A DNA stretch of 64,000 nt, taken from NCBI GenBank assembly GCA_013396995.1, contig VWZP01003839.1, positions 2,954,378 to 3,018,377 on the forward strand, written 5' to 3'. The notes beneath the pieces are model-generated. The model did not search any database, was not told the DNA's origin, and saw only the letters and a list, made by a program, of their open reading frames with translations. Position numbers and translations under genes: made by a program. Numbering within the stretch: position 1 is the stretch's first letter; the number at the start of each line of letters is the position of its first letter. Shown here in pieces: positions 62,701 through 64,000 of this stretch. Source of the DNA: Dicaeum eximium. Its lineage: Eukaryota > Chordata > Aves > Passeriformes > Dicaeidae.

Positions 62701-64000
62701 AAAGCATCCTGGAGATGGGGGCTGTAATGGACAGAAAGATATTTACTTTAAATCCTGACCTAAATCTTTCAAGCTGGCACTTGTTGCTGACACTGTTAGT
62801 GAACAGAAATGAGTGAGCCAGAGCTGTGTGAATAATGCTTGTTTTTCCCACTGAAGGTGAGAGACCTTCATGGGGTTTGCACACTATCATAGTTCAACAA
62901 GAAACTGTGTGTGGCATGCAAGAAAAGAGGGAAATAGGAAGATCGTTTTGCTTTCGTAACTTGGGAGAGAAGTGCCCAAGCTAAGTTAGGATGGTCTCTG
63001 AATGAGTGTGAGCAATTTATTCAGCTTTGGCTTTTGGTTTTTGGTTTTCTTCCTCAGTCTCTTCAATCATCTTCACAGTAGGATGTTCTCTGCTTTAAAC
63101 TTTTGGTGCTCAGTAATCAGGCAGCAGTGATTGTCAAGGGCAATGAGACAAAGTGAGGTTGGGATGATCCAAATGTGCAGGAATAGCCTTCAGGTATTCA
63201 GTCTTTTTCACACAGTCTTTTTCTTTCTGAAAAAGAAACCTTTTCCATAAAACTTTTCCCTTGCAGTGTTTTGACCAGCTCCAGGCGGTGATGACAGGAT
63301 TATAGAGTGGTAATATATAAGCTGGAATGAGAAGTTATTTGGAAGATCTCAGGATTGTAGTTCAGACAAATAATTTAAGCTGGCATAAGTTGTCAGTATT
63401 GATAAAAGCAGCAGATCCACACTTCCTCTGCTTCTGACTGCTTGCTCTCACCCTGTTCTATTCTCTTCCTTTCTCAGTACTTTTACTAGCTTAATGGTAA
63501 ACTGGAGCAGACTCAGCTGGAGCTGGGAGAGGACAAGGGTGCACCTGAATCTGCTTTCCCCAGTCTAATTCAGTGCATGCATACAACCCCCTGTTTCAGT
63601 AGGCTGAGGTACCACCAGGATGGACAGTGACAGCCAGGACATGGAGAGACCAGGGCCACTTTTTCCCTGTGTTAGCACTAACTTATTGTCTCCACTGAAG
63701 TTTATTTCATTTCCATTTAACAATGACAGTTTCCCATTCTTAGCAGCTTTGAAAGGATCACCTTTCAAAAGAAGGGAGTTGAGGATATCTTACAGTACAC
63801 AAGTGTCTTTTCCAGCCAACATCTGGTGAACCAAGGTCAGGCATTCCTCTTGCTCATGGCTCCTGTGGTCAAAATTCTAACGAAGCTCCTTGCAGGTGTT
63901 GCTACCTCAAGACTTTGTTTAGATGTGTAAGCTTCCTTAGTGGGGTAGTTCAGAGCTGCTGAGCATGTTTTTGTTGACAGCCTTCACTTTACCAGAATAC
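62701..64000. other. Intergenic to window end, nothing recognised
   Basis: No gene, repeat or RNA feature could be supported. Short ORFs on both strands overlap each other (63565-63829) and show no domain. Confidence 0.65.

Noticed and set aside
48756..64000. PSMB1, TBP or DLL1 exons expected near FAM120B in vertebrates
   Set aside because: No proteasome beta-subunit, TATA-binding or DSL/EGF motifs are visible in the listed reading frames; these genes probably lie outside the window.
1..64000. CRISPR arrays, operons, phage or viral genomes
   Set aside because: Exon-intron structure, CR1 elements and base composition are vertebrate nuclear; no regularly spaced repeats or viral genes were seen.

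Overview
The window is vertebrate nuclear DNA, most likely from a bird. It holds one large spliced gene, a CpG-rich promoter, and scattered CR1 LINE fragments whose 3' ends carry the ATTCTRTGA-type repeat typical of birds, turtles and crocodilians. There is no operon structure, prokaryotic signal, CRISPR array, rRNA or tRNA. The gene is FAM120B (constitutive coactivator of PPAR-gamma, also called CCPG or PGCC1). It was recognised from its N-terminus (MGVRGLQGFV), its motif order, and exon-by-exon agreement with the mammalian protein as I remember it.

Layout. 1-1396 is the promoter CpG island, a probable non-coding exon 1 and intron 1. This stretch is mis-assembled: 354 bp (178-531) recur identically at 713-1066, and single N bases sit at the junctions (532 and 712). 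Nine coding exons follow on the + strand: 1397-2442 (ATG at 1423), 6290-6470, 12372-12467, 18466-18638, 22489-22581, 38006-38212, 42104-42212, 43479-43592 and 46992-47044 (stop TAA 47042-47044). All have GT/AG borders and compatible phases, and together they encode 681 residues. A 3' UTR of about 1.7 kb probably runs to about 48755, with AATAAA signals at 48335, 48376 and 48730 and a sense CR1 tail inside it. From about 48.8 kb to the end I see no convincing gene. This appears to be intergenic DNA with CR1 fragments, simple repeats and a few stretches that look like possible regulatory elements, the best being 61.8-62.7 kb.

The protein. Residues 1 to about 310 form a PIN/FEN1-like fold. The acidic positions that bind metal in FEN1-type nucleases are all acidic here (D44, D90, E158, D160, D179, D181, D232). 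A middle and C-terminal region conserved in the FAM120 family follows, and the protein ends in a short basic, Arg/Gly/Gln/His-rich tail spread over three small exons. Compared with human FAM120B (about 910 residues), the long tandem-repeat block after the PIN-like domain is missing, which explains most of the length difference.

I found no clearly new biological system. The points most worth checking are the complete acidic centre in a protein known as a coactivator, a bird-side CxxC-x5-CxxC cluster, an LXXLL match, a possible PIN-only isoform ending at an intronic polyA signal, the promoter mis-assembly, and the candidate non-coding elements downstream.
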